A stretch of DNA of 64,000 bases, taken from NCBI GenBank assembly GCA_030145715.1, contig JAIXHQ010000002.1:1-64000 (forward strand), read 5' to 3'. Under the pieces are notes generated by a model that was not told the origin of the DNA, did not search any database, and was given only the letters and a program-made list of their open reading frames with translations. How positions within the stretch are numbered: the stretch's first letter is position 1; each line of letters begins with the position of its first letter. The position numbers and the translations under genes were made by a program. The DNA is from Sphingopyxis sp. (lineage in GTDB: Bacteria; Pseudomonadota; Alphaproteobacteria; Sphingomonadales; Sphingomonadaceae). Positions 35,322-45,163 of the stretch are shown here, in pieces.

Positions 35322-36665
35322 ATGCTGACCGTTTCAGAAGCCCTCGACCGCGCGCAGATGATGTGCGACGCCGCGACCAAGGCGGGCGCCGACGCCGCCG
35401 ATGCGCTCTATTATTGCAACGCCGCCACATCCGTATCGATGCGCCTTGGCTTGCTCGAAGATGTCGAGCGGTCGGAGGGACAGGATATTTCGCTGCGCGT
35501 CTTTGTCGGGCAGCGCAGCGCCAGCGTGTCGACCGCCGACATGGACGCGGGCGAGTTGGCCAAGCTGGTCGAACGCTGTGTCGCGATGGCCCGCGAGGCG
35601 CCCGACGACCCCTATGCCGGCCTCGCGCCGCAGGACCTGTTGTTCAAGGGCCCGATCCCCGATCTGGACCTTGACGACGATAGCGAAGCCGATCCGCAGG
35701 CGCTGCGCGAAGCCGCGCTCGCGACCGAAGCGGCGGCGCGCGCCGTTACGGGCGTGACCAATAGCGAAGGCGGCAGCGCCAGTCACAGCCGCACCCGCTT
35801 CGCGCTGGCGACAAGCCACGGCTTTGCCGGTGGCTATGGGGCGAGCGGGCACAGCCTGTCGGCGAGCGTCATCGCCGGCGAAGGCGCCGCCATGCAGCGC
35901 GACTATGGCTGGCACAGCGCCCATCATCGGTCCGATCTGGAAAGCGCGGATGCGATCGGCACCCGCGCCGGCACCCGCGCCGTCGCGCGGCTGAACCCTG
36001 GCAAGGCGCCCAATGGCAAGGTGCCCGTCATCCTCGATCCGCGCGTCAGCGGCGGGATTATCGGCCATTTGCTGGGTGCTATCGCCGGCCCCGCGATCGC
36101 CCGCGGGACGAGTTTCCTGCTGGGCAAGGAAGACCAGTCGCTGTTCGACAGCAGCATCGTCATCCGCGACGATCCGCATCGGATGCGCGGGCTGCGCAGC
36201 CGCGCCTTTGACGGAGAGGGGCTGCCGACCGCCGCGCGCGACCTTGTCATCGACGGCAAAATCACCGGCTGGCTGCTCGACACCGCATCGGCAAAGCAGC
36301 TCGGCCTGACTCCCACCGGCCATGCGAGCCGTGGCGGCGGCGCGTCGGGCGTCGGCGCCAGCAACCTCCACCTTGCGGCTGGCGGCATGACCCCGGCGGC
36401 ACTGATGGAGGGCATCGCCGACGGCGTCTATATCACCGAATTGATCGGTCACGGCGTCAACCCGGTGACTGGCGATTACAGCCGCGGAGCGTCCGGATTC
36501 CTCATCAAGGATGGTATGATTGCCGGGCCGATCGCGGAATTTACCGTCGCGGGCAATCTGATCGACATGTTCGCCGCGCTTATCCCCGCAAACGATCTGG
36601 AGTTCCGTCACGGCACCAACGCGCCGACGCTGCGGATCGACGGCATGACCGTCGCGTCGAGCTGA
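35322..36665 (+). CDS. pmbA: TldD/PmbA family metalloprotease component
   Basis: 447 residues. Fits PmbA (TldE) in length, with GQRSASVSTADMDAGELAKL early, VTNSEGGSASHSRTRFALA in the middle and a C-terminal half with SNLHLAAGGM and GYSRGASGF-like DYSRGASGF. In the TldD/TldE pair this subunit lacks the zinc motif; no HExxxH is visible here. It would cleave unfolded peptides. tldD is not in the window. cysQ follows 13 bases later. Confidence 0.9.
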   Translation: MLTVSEALDRAQMMCDAATKAGADAADALYYCNAATSVSMRLGLLEDVERSEGQDISLRVFVGQRSASVSTADMDAGELAKLVERCVAMAREAPDDPYAGLAPQDLLFKGPIPDLDLDDDSEADPQALREAALATEAAARAVTGVTNSEGGSASHSRTRFALATSHGFAGGYGASGHSLSASVIAGEGAAMQRDYGWHSAHHRSDLESADAIGTRAGTRAVARLNPGKAPNGKVPVILDPRVSGGIIGHLLGAIAGPAIARGTSFLLGKEDQSLFDSSIVIRDDPHRMRGLRSRAFDGEGLPTAARDLVIDGKITGWLLDTASAKQLGLTPTGHASRGGGASGVGASNLHLAAGGMTPAALMEGIADGVYITELIGHGVNPVTGDYSRGASGFLIKDGMIAGPIAEFTVAGNLIDMFAALIPANDLEFRHGTNAPTLRIDGMTVASS

Positions 36666-36678
36666 GCGTCGGCGAACG

Positions 36679-37464
36679 ATGCCCGGGCCCAACCTTGAAG
36701 CCGTGATCGCCGCGACGCGCGAGGTCGGCGACATGGCGATGGCGCGCTGGCGTGGTGAGGGGCAAGCGGTCAACGTCTGGAACAAGTCGCCCGACAATCC
36801 GGTCAGCGACGTCGATCTGGCAGTCGATGCCCGGTTGAAGGCCGTATTGAGCGCGATGGTTCCAGAGGCGGGCTGGCTGTCCGAAGAGACGGCCGACAAT
36901 GAAGCCCGCCTGTCGCGCCGAGCGATGTGGTGCGTCGATCCGATCGACGGCACCCGCGATTTCATCCGCGGCCGTCCGGGCTGGTGCGTGTCGGTCGCGC
37001 TGGTGGTCGACGGCGCACCCGAACTTGGCGTGCTATATGCGCCCGCGCTTGACGAACTATGGGTTGCGCAGCGCGGCAGGGGTGCCTTGCTCAACGGCGA
37101 AACGCTGCTGGCGAGCAGCCGCACGACCTTTGACGGCGCACGAGTCCCCGCCGACAGCCTGCCCAAAATCGACCGCGACCTGGTGATGGTCACGAAACCC
37201 AACAGCATCGCGCTGCGCATGGCGCTTGTCGCCGACGATCGCGCCGACCTGGTCGCGACGCTGCGCTGGGGGTTCGAATGGGACGTCGCCGCCGCCGCGC
37301 TGATCGGCATAGAGGCCGGAGCCGCCGTCACCGATGCATTCGGACAGCCGCTGATCTTCAACACGCCGCGCGCACAGGCGTTCGGCGTCATTGCCAGCGC
37401 GCCCGGAATCCATGCCGCCGTCGTCGATCGCCTGCATGATCGGGCCGTCGCCCTGACCTCCTGA
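36679..37464 (+). CDS. cysQ: 3'(2'),5'-bisphosphate nucleotidase / inositol monophosphatase family
   Basis: 261 residues. Metal-site motifs: NPVSDVDLAVD, LSEETADN, VDPIDGTRDFIRG and the C-terminal WDVAAAAL. The length and first motif fit CysQ, which removes PAP from sulfate assimilation, though inositol phosphatases share the fold. It is followed after 246 bases by the rpsM operon. Confidence 0.87.
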   Translation: MPGPNLEAVIAATREVGDMAMARWRGEGQAVNVWNKSPDNPVSDVDLAVDARLKAVLSAMVPEAGWLSEETADNEARLSRRAMWCVDPIDGTRDFIRGRPGWCVSVALVVDGAPELGVLYAPALDELWVAQRGRGALLNGETLLASSRTTFDGARVPADSLPKIDRDLVMVTKPNSIALRMALVADDRADLVATLRWGFEWDVAAAALIGIEAGAAVTDAFGQPLIFNTPRAQAFGVIASAPGIHAAVVDRLHDRAVALTS

Positions 37465-37546
37465 CCGCGATTGGCGAGGCGAGCCGGAGGCGGTGGATGC
37501 AGCTCGCCCACGCGCCCGTGACCGGAGGCGAACCGCCGCACTTCGC

Positions 37547-37575
37547 TTGACAATCGGGCCGACTCACCTTAGTTG
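37547..37575 (+). promoter_or_regulatory. Sigma-70-type promoter of the rpsM operon
   Basis: A perfect TTGACA at 37547-37552 and TAGTTG at 37570-37575, 17 bases apart, 136 bases before rpsM. The leader between is long enough for a regulatory structure such as the S4 target known in other bacteria; none was recognised here. Confidence 0.55.
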
Positions 37576-37710
37576 CGCGACCATTCCGACAGCCTGACCG
37601 GACGGCGAAGCGCCCCGCGCGCATCGTGGTCCGTTTTTTGCGTTGGAAAATCAGACGCTTTGAGATGGGGCCGATTGCCTACGGCCCTGTGGAGCAGGAG
37701 AAAGTACCCA

Positions 37711-38079
37711 ATGGCACGTATTGCGGGCGTCAATTTGCCCACCAACAAGCGCGTAATCATCGCGCTCACCTATATCCACGGCATCGGTCGTAAGACCGCC
37801 GTCGACATCGCCGACAAGCTGGGCATCGACCACACGCGCCGCGTTCAGGATCTTTCGGACGCCGAAATCCTGCAGATTCGCGAAACGCTTGACGCCGACC
37901 ACACGGTCGAGGGTGATCTTCGCCGCACCACGGCGATGAACATCAAGCGCCTGATGGACCTCGCCTGCTATCGCGGCCTGCGTCATCGCAAGGGTCTGCC
38001 GGTCCGCGGTCAGCGCACGCACACCAATGCGCGCACCCGCAAGGGCAAGGCCAAGCCGATCGCCGGTAAGAAGAAATAA
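37711..38079 (+). CDS. rpsM: 30S ribosomal protein S13
   Basis: 122 residues, standard S13: [20 protein letters not shown] at the start, [10 protein letters not shown], and [20 protein letters not shown] near the end with a lysine-rich tail. It sits in the small-subunit head. The ATG at 37711 follows AGCAGGAGAAAG. First gene of the alpha-type operon. Confidence 0.98.
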   Translation: MARIAGVNLPTNKRVIIALTYIHGIGRKTAVDIADKLGIDHTRRVQDLSDAEILQIRETLDADHTVEGDLRRTTAMNIKRLMDLACYRGLRHRKGLPVRGQRTHTNARTRKGKAKPIAGKKK

Positions 38080-38182
38080 GATCAGAAGATCGTCCGGGGG
38101 ACGGTTTTCCTTATTTCTCAGCCGGAGGCAGCTTTTGTTACAGCACCCCGGCCGTTCAGGATTTAGGATTTAGGAATTCAAA

Positions 38183-38572
38183 ATGGCTCGTGAACCACAG
38201 CGCCTTCGTCGGCGCGAACGCAAGAACATCTCGTCGGGCGTCGCCCACGTCAATGCGACCTTCAACAACACGATGATCACCATCACCGACGCCCAGGGCA
38301 ACGCGATTGCCTGGTCCAGCGCGGGCATGATGGGTTTCAAGGGCAGCCGCAAATCGACCCCTTACGCCGCCCAGGTGTGCGCCGAAGACGCCGGCAAGAA
38401 AGCCGCCGAACATGGCGTCCGCACCCTCGAAGTGGAAGTCAAGGGACCGGGCGCCGGTCGTGAATCGGCCCTGCGTGCGCTGCAGGCGGTCGGTTTCCAC
38501 ATCACCTCGATCCGCGATGTGACCCCGATCCCGCACAATGGCGTCCGCCCGGCCAAGCGCCGCCGCGTCTGA
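38183..38572 (+). CDS. rpsK: 30S ribosomal protein S11
   Basis: 129 residues. [17 protein letters not shown] and [18 protein letters not shown] are S11 hallmarks, and the end [10 protein letters not shown] is typical. The leader has the tandem GGATTTAGGATTTAGGAA before its ATG, which supplies the ribosome binding site. Confidence 0.98.
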   Translation: MAREPQRLRRRERKNISSGVAHVNATFNNTMITITDAQGNAIAWSSAGMMGFKGSRKSTPYAAQVCAEDAGKKAAEHGVRTLEVEVKGPGAGRESALRALQAVGFHITSIRDVTPIPHNGVRPAKRRRV

Positions 38573-38581
38573 CGCCTGCTT

Positions 38582-38611
38582 CGGATACGCCCGCTTTCGG
38601 GGCCGTATCCG
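38582..38611 (+). other. Hairpin between rpsK and rpoA
   Basis: CGGATACG at 38582-38589 pairs with CGTATCCG at 38604-38611, with an inner CCCG-CTTT-CGGG. No T-tract follows, so it is not an intrinsic terminator. It may stabilise or process the operon message. Confidence 0.55.
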
Positions 38612-38678
38612 CTACCTCTCTACGCCGGACTGATTGGCCGACCCTCCAATCCGTCCCGCCAAAAGCAAAGGGAAGACC

Positions 38679-39737
38679 ATGACTGTCAATATCCGGAACT
38701 GGCAGGAATTGAAGAAGCCCAGCAACCTGGAAATCAAGGCTGGCAGCGACGGCAAGCGCAAGGCGACCTTCGTCGCCGAACCGCTTGAGCGCGGCTTTGG
38801 CCTGACGCTTGGCAACGCGCTGCGCCGCGTGCTGCTCTCGTCGCTTCAGGGTGCGGCTATCACGTCGATCAAGATCGAAAATGTGCTGCACGAATTTTCG
38901 AGCCTTGCCGGTGTGCGTGAAGACGTGACCGACATCGTGCTCAACGTGAAGCAGATCGCGCTCAAGATGGAAGGCGAAGGCCCGAAGCGACTTCAGCTTT
39001 CGGCAACCGGTCCCGCGACCGTCAAGGCCGGCGACATCATGGTGTCGGGCGACATCAAGGTGATGAACCCGAACCATGTCATCTGCCACCTCGACGATGG
39101 CGCGACGCTGAACATGGAACTCGTCGCCGACACCGGCAAAGGCTATGTCCCCGCGACCGCCAATCGTCCGGTCGATGCGCCGATCGGCCTGATCCCGATC
39201 GATTCGCTCTACTCGCCCGTGCGCCAGGTCGCCTATAAGGTAGACAATGCCCGCATCGGTCAGGAACTGGATTATGACAAGCTGAACCTGACCGTCGAAA
39301 CCGACGGCACGGTCACGCCGGAAGATGCCGTCGCTTATGCCGCGCGCATCCTTCAGGACCAGCTTCAGGTCTTCGTCCACTTCGAAGAAGCGATGAACGA
39401 CAGCGGCATGATCGGCATGGCGGCATCGCCGACCACCGCCGATGAATCGGACGTCAATCAGCTCAACCGCTTCCTTCTCAAGAAGGTCGATGAACTGGAA
39501 TTGTCGGTCCGTTCGGCCAACTGCCTCAAGAACGACAATATCATCTATATCGGCGACCTGGTTCAAAAGACCGAAGCCGAAATGCTGCGCACCCCGAACT
39601 TCGGCCGCAAATCCTTGAACGAAATCAAGGAAGTTCTGTCGTCGATGGGCCTGCGCCTTGGCATGGACATCCCCGGCTGGCCGCCGGAAAATATCGAGGA
39701 AATGGCCAAGAAGCTCGAACAGGAACTTCTCGGCTGA
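38679..39737 (+). CDS. rpoA: RNA polymerase alpha subunit
   Basis: 352 residues. The N-terminal domain has [20 protein letters not shown], and the C-terminal domain ends with [20 protein letters not shown] and [17 protein letters not shown], which carry the UP-element and activator contacts. The ATG at 38679 gives the family N-terminus. Confidence 0.98.
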   Translation: MTVNIRNWQELKKPSNLEIKAGSDGKRKATFVAEPLERGFGLTLGNALRRVLLSSLQGAAITSIKIENVLHEFSSLAGVREDVTDIVLNVKQIALKMEGEGPKRLQLSATGPATVKAGDIMVSGDIKVMNPNHVICHLDDGATLNMELVADTGKGYVPATANRPVDAPIGLIPIDSLYSPVRQVAYKVDNARIGQELDYDKLNLTVETDGTVTPEDAVAYAARILQDQLQVFVHFEEAMNDSGMIGMAASPTTADESDVNQLNRFLLKKVDELELSVRSANCLKNDNIIYIGDLVQKTEAEMLRTPNFGRKSLNEIKEVLSSMGLRLGMDIPGWPPENIEEMAKKLEQELLG

Positions 39738-39743
39738 TCTTGC

Positions 39744-39763
39744 GCCCCGGCTTCGGCCGGGGC
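39744..39763 (+). other. UUCG-tetraloop hairpin between rpoA and rplQ
   Basis: GCCCCGGC at 39744-39751, loop TTCG at 39752-39755, GCCGGGGC at 39756-39763: a perfect 8-bp stem with the exceptionally stable C(UUCG)G cap, seven bases after the rpoA stop. No T-tract follows. Confidence 0.75.
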
Positions 39764-39842
39764 CGAAACGGGATGGGTCGACCCGCGATCGACCTGGTCT
39801 GGGCTACCTCACACGGGCCCTTAACGAACGAAGGACTTTATC

Positions 39843-40265
39843 ATGCGTCATAAATCGGGTGGCCGTAAGCTTCAGCGCACCAGCGCGCACCGCACGGCCC
39901 TGTTCCGCAACATGTCGGCTTCGCTCATCAAGCATGAGCAGATCACGACGACCGTTGCCAAGGCAAAGGAACTGCGTCCCTATATCGAAAAGCTGGTCAC
40001 GCTGGCAAAGCGCGGTGGCCTTGCCAACCGCCGCCTCGCGAACAGCCGTCTGATGGACGACACGCAGTTGGTTAAGCTGTTTGACGTCCTCGCGGCCCGC
40101 TATGCCGACCGCAATGGCGGTTATACCCGCATCATCAAGGCAGGCATCCGCGCGTCGGACGCCGCCCCGATGGCGATCATCGAATTCGTCGATCGCGACG
40201 TCGATGCCAAGGGCCAGGATTCGGGTCCCGTCGAACAATATGAAGACGATATGGCCGAAGCATAA
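39843..40265 (+). CDS. rplQ: 50S ribosomal protein L17
   Basis: 140 residues. [20 protein letters not shown] and [20 protein letters not shown] are typical. Last gene of the operon, ending just before a strong terminator. Confidence 0.98.
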   Translation: MRHKSGGRKLQRTSAHRTALFRNMSASLIKHEQITTTVAKAKELRPYIEKLVTLAKRGGLANRRLANSRLMDDTQLVKLFDVLAARYADRNGGYTRIIKAGIRASDAAPMAIIEFVDRDVDAKGQDSGPVEQYEDDMAEA

Positions 40266-40290
40266 GCTTCGCCTCTTCGCAAAGGATCAA

Positions 40291-40322
40291 GGGCGGCGTC
40301 CAATTGGACGGCCGCCCTTTTT
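40291..40322 (+). terminator. Intrinsic terminator of the rpsM-rplQ operon
   Basis: GGGCGGC-GTCC pairs with GGAC-GGCCGCCC around an AATT loop, with a one-base bulge, and is followed by TTTTT. It lies 25 bases after the rplQ stop codon. Confidence 0.85.
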
Positions 40323-40405
40323 CTTGGCCCCTTGCTCGCAACCGCCAGATGCTTACATATCGGCGCACGATAATGTCTCGCCAAGAATATGAGGATCGCC
40401 TTGCC

Positions 40406-42553
40406 ATGCACCGTAAAGCCCTGTCCGCCCCGCTCGCGCTGGTTGCCATGACGATGACGCCCGGCTTGGCGCACGCGGCCGACGCGGCGGCGAATGCGGC
40501 CATCGCCTATCCCGACACGGCGCGCGGCAGCACGGTCGATCCGCAATTTGGCGTCGACGTCGCCGACCCCTATCGCTGGCTTGAGGATGATGTGCGTGTC
40601 AATCCCAAGGTCGCCGCCTGGGTCGCGGCGCAGAACAGGGTCACCGACGCCTATCTTGCCACGCTGCCCGGCCGGGATGCGTTCAAAAAGCGGATGACCG
40701 ATCTTTACAATTATGAACGATTCGGACTGCCGACCAAGGCCGGAAACCGCTATTTCTATACGCGAAACGACGGCTTGCAGCCGCAGGCGGTGCTCTATGT
40801 CCGCGAGGGGCTGGCCGGCGAGGGTCGCATATTGATCGACCCCAACAGTTGGGCAAAGGATGGCGCGACCGCGCTGGGCGAATGGAATCCGTCCGAGGAC
40901 GGCCGCCATCTTCTCTATTCGGTGCAGGACGGCGGCACCGACTGGCGCATCGTCCGCGTCAAGGATGCGGCGACGGGCAAGGACCTGCCCGACGAGATCC
41001 GCTGGGTCAAATTCTCGGCGCTCGACTGGGCCAAAGATGGCAGCGGCTTTTACTATTCGCGCTTTCCGGAACCCGCCGAAGGCGCCGCCTTTCAATCGCT
41101 CAACGGAAATCACAGCGTCTATTTCCACAAGCTCGGTACGCCGCAAAGCGCCGATATTCTGATCCACGCGACCCCCGACAAGCCAAAGCTCAACAACAGT
41201 GCGGTCGTGACCGACGACGGGCGTTATCTGCTGGTCGTTTCGTCAGAGGGGACCGACGAGCGATACGGGCTGACGCTGCATCCGACAGGTAAGCCGGGCG
41301 GGAAGCCGATTGTGCTGGTCGATGATTTCGCGAACAATTGGGAGTATGTGACCAACGAAGGCTCACGCTTTACCTTCGTGACCAACAAGGGTGCGCCGCG
41401 CGGGCGCGTCGTATCGCTGGACATCCGCAAGCCCGCCGACCTCACCGAACTGGTGGCGGAAAATGAAGCGACGCTGGTCGGCGCCTCGCGCGTCGGCAAT
41501 CGCATCATCCTGTCCTATTTGGGCGATGCCAAATCGGAAGCTCGGATGGTCGCGCTCGACGGCAAAGCCGTCGCCAACATCAGCCTCGCCGACATCGGTT
41601 CGGCATCGGGCTTCGGCGGAAAATCCAGCGACCCGGAAACCTTCTACGCCTTTTCCAGCTATGCGCGGCCGACGACGATCTATCGCTTCGACACCGCGAC
41701 GGGAAAGAGCGAGATTTTCGCCGAGCCCAAGCTAACGTTCAAGCCCGCCGACTTTTCGGTCGAACAACGATTCTTCAAATCGAAGGACGGCACCGAAGTG
41801 CCGATGTTCGTCGTCATGAAAAAGGGCCTCGACCGCAGCAAGGGATCGCCGACATTGCTGTATGGCTATGGCGGTTTCAACGTGTCGATGACCCCCGCCT
41901 TTTCGCCGACCCGGCTGGCATGGGTCGATAAGGGCGGCGTGCTGGCGATCGCGAACCTGCGCGGTGGCGGCGAATATGGAAAAGCGTGGCATGACGCCGG
42001 ACGGCTGGACAAGAAACAAAATGTCTTCGACGACTTTATCGGGGCGGGCGAATATCTGATCGCCGAAGGGATCGCGGGCAAGGGCCAGATCGCGATCGAG
42101 GGCGGGTCGAACGGCGGCCTGCTCGTCGGCGCCGTGACCAATCAGCGCCCCGACCTGTTCGCCGCCGCGCTACCCGCCGTCGGCGTGATGGACATGCTGC
42201 GTTTCGACCGTTTCACCGCCGGCCGCTATTGGGTCGATGATTATGGCTATCCGTCGAAAGAGGCCGATTTCCGGAATCTGCTCGCTTATTCGCCCTATCA
42301 TAACATCCGCGGCGGCACGCCCTACCCGGCGGTGCTGGTGACGACCGCCGACACCGACGATCGCGTCGTGCCGGGGCATAGTTTCAAATATACCGCGCAG
42401 CTTCAGAACGCACAGGTCGGCGACAAGCCGCATCTGATCCGCATCGAAACGCGCGCCGGGCACGGATCGGGCAAACCGACCGACAAGATCATCGCAGAGG
42501 CCGCCGACAAATATGCCTTTGCCGCGAAATGGACCGGGCTGGGCGTCGAATAA
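40406..42553 (+). CDS. Prolyl oligopeptidase, S9A family, exported
   Basis: 715 residues. A signal peptide MHRKALSAPLALVAMTMTPG ends near residue 24. The seven-bladed propeller covers roughly residues 70-430, and the hydrolase domain carries GGSNGGLLVG with the catalytic Ser, later Asp in TTADTDDRVVPGHS and His in RAGHGSGKP. It cuts small peptides after proline in the periplasm. Upstream in-frame ATGs at 40304 and 40373 are less likely because they spoil the signal peptide. Confidence 0.93.
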   Translation: MHRKALSAPLALVAMTMTPGLAHAADAAANAAIAYPDTARGSTVDPQFGVDVADPYRWLEDDVRVNPKVAAWVAAQNRVTDAYLATLPGRDAFKKRMTDLYNYERFGLPTKAGNRYFYTRNDGLQPQAVLYVREGLAGEGRILIDPNSWAKDGATALGEWNPSEDGRHLLYSVQDGGTDWRIVRVKDAATGKDLPDEIRWVKFSALDWAKDGSGFYYSRFPEPAEGAAFQSLNGNHSVYFHKLGTPQSADILIHATPDKPKLNNSAVVTDDGRYLLVVSSEGTDERYGLTLHPTGKPGGKPIVLVDDFANNWEYVTNEGSRFTFVTNKGAPRGRVVSLDIRKPADLTELVAENEATLVGASRVGNRIILSYLGDAKSEARMVALDGKAVANISLADIGSASGFGGKSSDPETFYAFSSYARPTTIYRFDTATGKSEIFAEPKLTFKPADFSVEQRFFKSKDGTEVPMFVVMKKGLDRSKGSPTLLYGYGGFNVSMTPAFSPTRLAWVDKGGVLAIANLRGGGEYGKAWHDAGRLDKKQNVFDDFIGAGEYLIAEGIAGKGQIAIEGGSNGGLLVGAVTNQRPDLFAAALPAVGVMDMLRFDRFTAGRYWVDDYGYPSKEADFRNLLAYSPYHNIRGGTPYPAVLVTTADTDDRVVPGHSFKYTAQLQNAQVGDKPHLIRIETRAGHGSGKPTDKIIAEAADKYAFAAKWTGLGVE

Positions 42554-43041
42554 TGTCCACCGCCCTGTCCTTCACCGCGACCGATCCCGCGGCGCTTTGG
42601 GCGGAGGCGGGCGATGCCGCCGCCGCGCTGGTTGCGGGAGAGTCCGACGGCATCGCCAATATGGCGAACGTCGCGGCGCTGATCTGGCAGGCGATTCCCG
42701 ATCTCAACTGGGCGGGCTTCTATCGCTTCGATGGGCGCGAACTCGTCCTTGGTCCCTTTCAGGGCAAGGCGGCCTGTATCCGCATTCCCCTCGACAAGGG
42801 CGTATGCGGCGCGGCGGCGCGGCTTCGCACGACCCAGCGCGTCGAGGACGTCCACGCCTTTCCCGGCCATATCGCCTGCGACGCCGCCAGCCGCAGCGAA
42901 CTGGTCGTGCCGGTGATCGCGAACGACCGGTTGATCGGTGTCCTCGACCTCGACAGCCCGCTTCCCGCGCGCTTTGGTACGGCGGATCAGGCAGGCGCCG
43001 AAGCCCTGATCGCGCGGATCGCAGGCGTGCTCACGGCATAA
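42553..43041 (+). CDS. msrC: Free methionine-(R)-sulfoxide reductase (GAF domain)
   Basis: 162 residues. The three reactive cysteines are at positions 75 (GKAACIRIP), 85 (KGVCGAA) and 109 (GHIACDAASRSE), spaced as in the E. coli enzyme, in a GAF fold. It reduces free methionine (R)-sulfoxide with thioredoxin. The ATG overlaps the stop of the S9 peptidase gene (TAATG), so the two are coupled. Together with msrA at 553 this gives the cell routes for peptide and free methionine sulfoxide. Confidence 0.93.
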   Translation: MSTALSFTATDPAALWAEAGDAAAALVAGESDGIANMANVAALIWQAIPDLNWAGFYRFDGRELVLGPFQGKAACIRIPLDKGVCGAAARLRTTQRVEDVHAFPGHIACDAASRSELVVPVIANDRLIGVLDLDSPLPARFGTADQAGAEALIARIAGVLTA

Positions 43042-43234
43042 GCTGCAAAGCGGCGGGCTTTGGGTGAGAGAAGCGCCTCCCCTCTCCCCGTTCGTGTCGA
43101 GCGGATAAGTGAACATCGAACACAGACAATCGGTCGAATCCCGACTATACGCTCCGCTCTCGTCATTCCTCACCCGCCCCAAATCGGGACAGAATAACCA
43201 GGGTTAACGGATTCGCGGAAAGGCGTCGATTTTG

Positions 43235-43250
43235 CTAACAAGCTGTTAAC
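43235..43250 (+). promoter_or_regulatory. CtrA-like box upstream of the glycine-zipper gene
   Basis: CTAA-N7-TTAAC differs from the CtrA consensus TTAA-N7-TTAAC by one base. It ends 35 bases before the ATG at 43286. A GATTC (GANTC methylation site) lies 20 bases upstream. CtrA itself is encoded 2.4 kb away. Confidence 0.5.
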
Positions 43251-43285
43251 CAATCGGTCCGGGCCGGTGGAACAGGGAGCTTGTC

Positions 43286-44149
43286 ATGCGTACGATCTTA
43301 TTGTTGGGAATGGCCGCGGGGTCGCTGTTGCTGGCGGGACGCGCCGGCGCCGAAGTTCCGATGATCGATGCGCAGCGCGAGGCCAAGCTGTCGGCCAGCG
43401 CCGCTTTTGGCCATGATCCGCGCCCCTCGCTCGACTATGGCAATCCCGACGATCCCGACGCCCGCGTCTATACGGGCTATCCCGACCGCGTACCCAGCGA
43501 AGTCGAATATCGCCGTGTCAGCGGCTATGATGCCGAGGGCCGCTGGACGGGCACCTGGAACGGCACGTACGAGGCGCCCGACGGCCGCCGTTACGATGGC
43601 AGTTACGAAGGATCGGTCGAGGGCCATGGCGCCGCCTATCCTGCCCCGCCCGCCTATGACCCCTATTATGGTGGCGGGTACGACGCGCGCCACGACGCGG
43701 ACATGACGCGCCGCTGCGGCCGCGGAGGCGCAGTCAGCGGCGCGGTTGTCGGCGGGATCGTGGGGGGTGTCGCCGGCAACCGCATTGCCGGACATGGCGA
43801 TCGCACCGCGGGTACGCTGATCGGCGGCACCGTGGGGGCCGTTGCCGGGTCGGCGATTGGCAATGCCGCCGACAAAAGGACGTGCGAACAATGGACCGCA
43901 AACCGCAGCCGTCATCACGGCGGCGCCTCGTCCACCACCTATCAATATGGCGGATATGACTCTGGCTACGGATATGGCTATTACACGCCGGGCGTCGTGG
44001 TCACCACGACCATCATCAACGGCGCGCCGGTCGTGACCGAAACGGTCGAGACAAGCACGCGCACCTATTATGAAAATGTGCCCGTGCGGAAACGCCATGT
44101 CGCCAAGAAACGCTGGAAGCCGAAAGCCGCGCCGCGCTGCGGCTGCTGA
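43286..44149 (+). CDS. Glycine-zipper surface/outer-membrane protein
   Basis: 287 residues. Signal peptide up to about residue 22. A tyrosine- and glycine-rich middle (YDPYYGGGYDARHD) is followed by glycine-zipper repeats near residues 150-195 (VSGAVVGGIVGGVAGNRIAG and GTLIGGTVGAVAGSAIGNAA) of the 2TM/Rick_17kDa type. The C-terminus is basic (KRHVAKKRWKPKAAPRCGC). Probably envelope-anchored. A CtrA-like box precedes it. Function unknown. Confidence 0.83.
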   Translation: MRTILLLGMAAGSLLLAGRAGAEVPMIDAQREAKLSASAAFGHDPRPSLDYGNPDDPDARVYTGYPDRVPSEVEYRRVSGYDAEGRWTGTWNGTYEAPDGRRYDGSYEGSVEGHGAAYPAPPAYDPYYGGGYDARHDADMTRRCGRGGAVSGAVVGGIVGGVAGNRIAGHGDRTAGTLIGGTVGAVAGSAIGNAADKRTCEQWTANRSRHHGGASSTTYQYGGYDSGYGYGYYTPGVVVTTTIINGAPVVTETVETSTRTYYENVPVRKRHVAKKRWKPKAAPRCGC

Positions 44150-44339
44150 TATATCCCGACAGGTTTGGTCACCGTCTGGTTCCCGGCCCGCCGTTCGCAG
44201 GGATGGCGGGCCTTTTCATGCGCGACATTCGACTTGTCGCAAAGCTGTAACGGTTCAGCCGCGCGAAAGCATCGCCCGAATAAAGGAACACTATTGCGGC
44301 CCGGATCGTCCGTGGTCTGTCAGAGGGGAGTTGTCCTCG

Positions 44340-44885
44340 ATGCGTAAATTCACCAGCTTCACGGCCGCCGCGGCGGTCGTTCTCACATCGGTCGGTTTGA
44401 GCGCGACGCCCGCCGAGGCGCGCGGCCACGGCGGCTGGGGCTATCGCCAGCATAACCGTGTCGGTGCGGGTGAAGTGCTGGGCGGTCTGCTCGTCATCGG
44501 CACCATCGCCGCGATCGCCAGCGCCGCGAGCAAGAACAGTCGCAATCGCGCGCCCGATTATCGCTATGATCCGCCCTATCGTTATGATCCGCCCTATCGC
44601 GGCGACCAGTATCGCGACGTCCCCCGCTATCAGCCCGAAATGCAGCGCAGCAATCCGTCGGGCGCCTATGGCGGCGGCGAGGCCGAAGCCCGCGCGGCCG
44701 ACGCATGCAGTTGGGCGGTCGAGGGCGAGATGGGCAGCGACGCGCGAGTCGACAGCATCATCGACACCCAGCCCAGCAATGGCGGCTGGTACGTGGCCGG
44801 CACCGCATCGCGCCTTGGCGGTGACGTGCGCAGCTTTGGCTGCAGCTATCAGAACGGCCGGGTCGTTGACGTCAATTTTCGCTGA
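44340..44885 (+). CDS. Exported hypothetical protein with tandem tyrosine-proline repeat
   Basis: 181 residues. Signal peptide ending TPAEARG (residue about 25). Then a short hydrophobic segment EVLGGLLVIGTIAAIASAAS, a repeat YRYDPPYRYDPPYR, and a folded C-terminal part with two cysteines (ADACSWAVEGEMG, RSFGCSYQNGRVVDVNF). The size and pattern are common in sphingomonads; no function is known. The ATG at 44340 is in the frame of a longer open frame starting inside the previous gene. Confidence 0.78.
   Translation: MRKFTSFTAAAAVVLTSVGLSATPAEARGHGGWGYRQHNRVGAGEVLGGLLVIGTIAAIASAASKNSRNRAPDYRYDPPYRYDPPYRGDQYRDVPRYQPEMQRSNPSGAYGGGEAEARAADACSWAVEGEMGSDARVDSIIDTQPSNGGWYVAGTASRLGGDVRSFGCSYQNGRVVDVNFR
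44559..44594 (+). repeat. Two-copy 18-base tandem repeat inside a coding region
   Basis: TATCGCTATGATCCGCCC and TATCGTTATGATCCGCCC are adjacent and differ at one base, encoding YRYDPP twice, in frame with the gene at 44340. A third partial unit follows (TATCGC). Confidence 0.8.
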
Positions 44886-45163
44886 CGCCGCGATCCCCTA
44901 TGGCAAAGCGCCGCGTTTCCCCCAAGGAAGCGCGGCGTTTGATAATCCTTCCCTCGTAACACTGGGCCTGATCGGGGAAGAGTAACAGGGCCCCCTTGCC
45001 CGGCGCAACTCGCTTCCCCATTGAAACGCCAAGGCAAAATCGTCTTTGCACTGCAAATCATCGCCGAACATCTATAACGAAAATTTACCTTCCTCGCTTA
45101 CGGTTCGGCTGGGACCATGAAAATCGGCCGGTTTGGGGATCGGACGACAATGATGAGTCGCGC

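Noticed and set aside
35334-37553. A 739-codon minus-strand open frame
   Set aside because: Antisense to pmbA and cysQ, whose families are certain; no recognisable motif.
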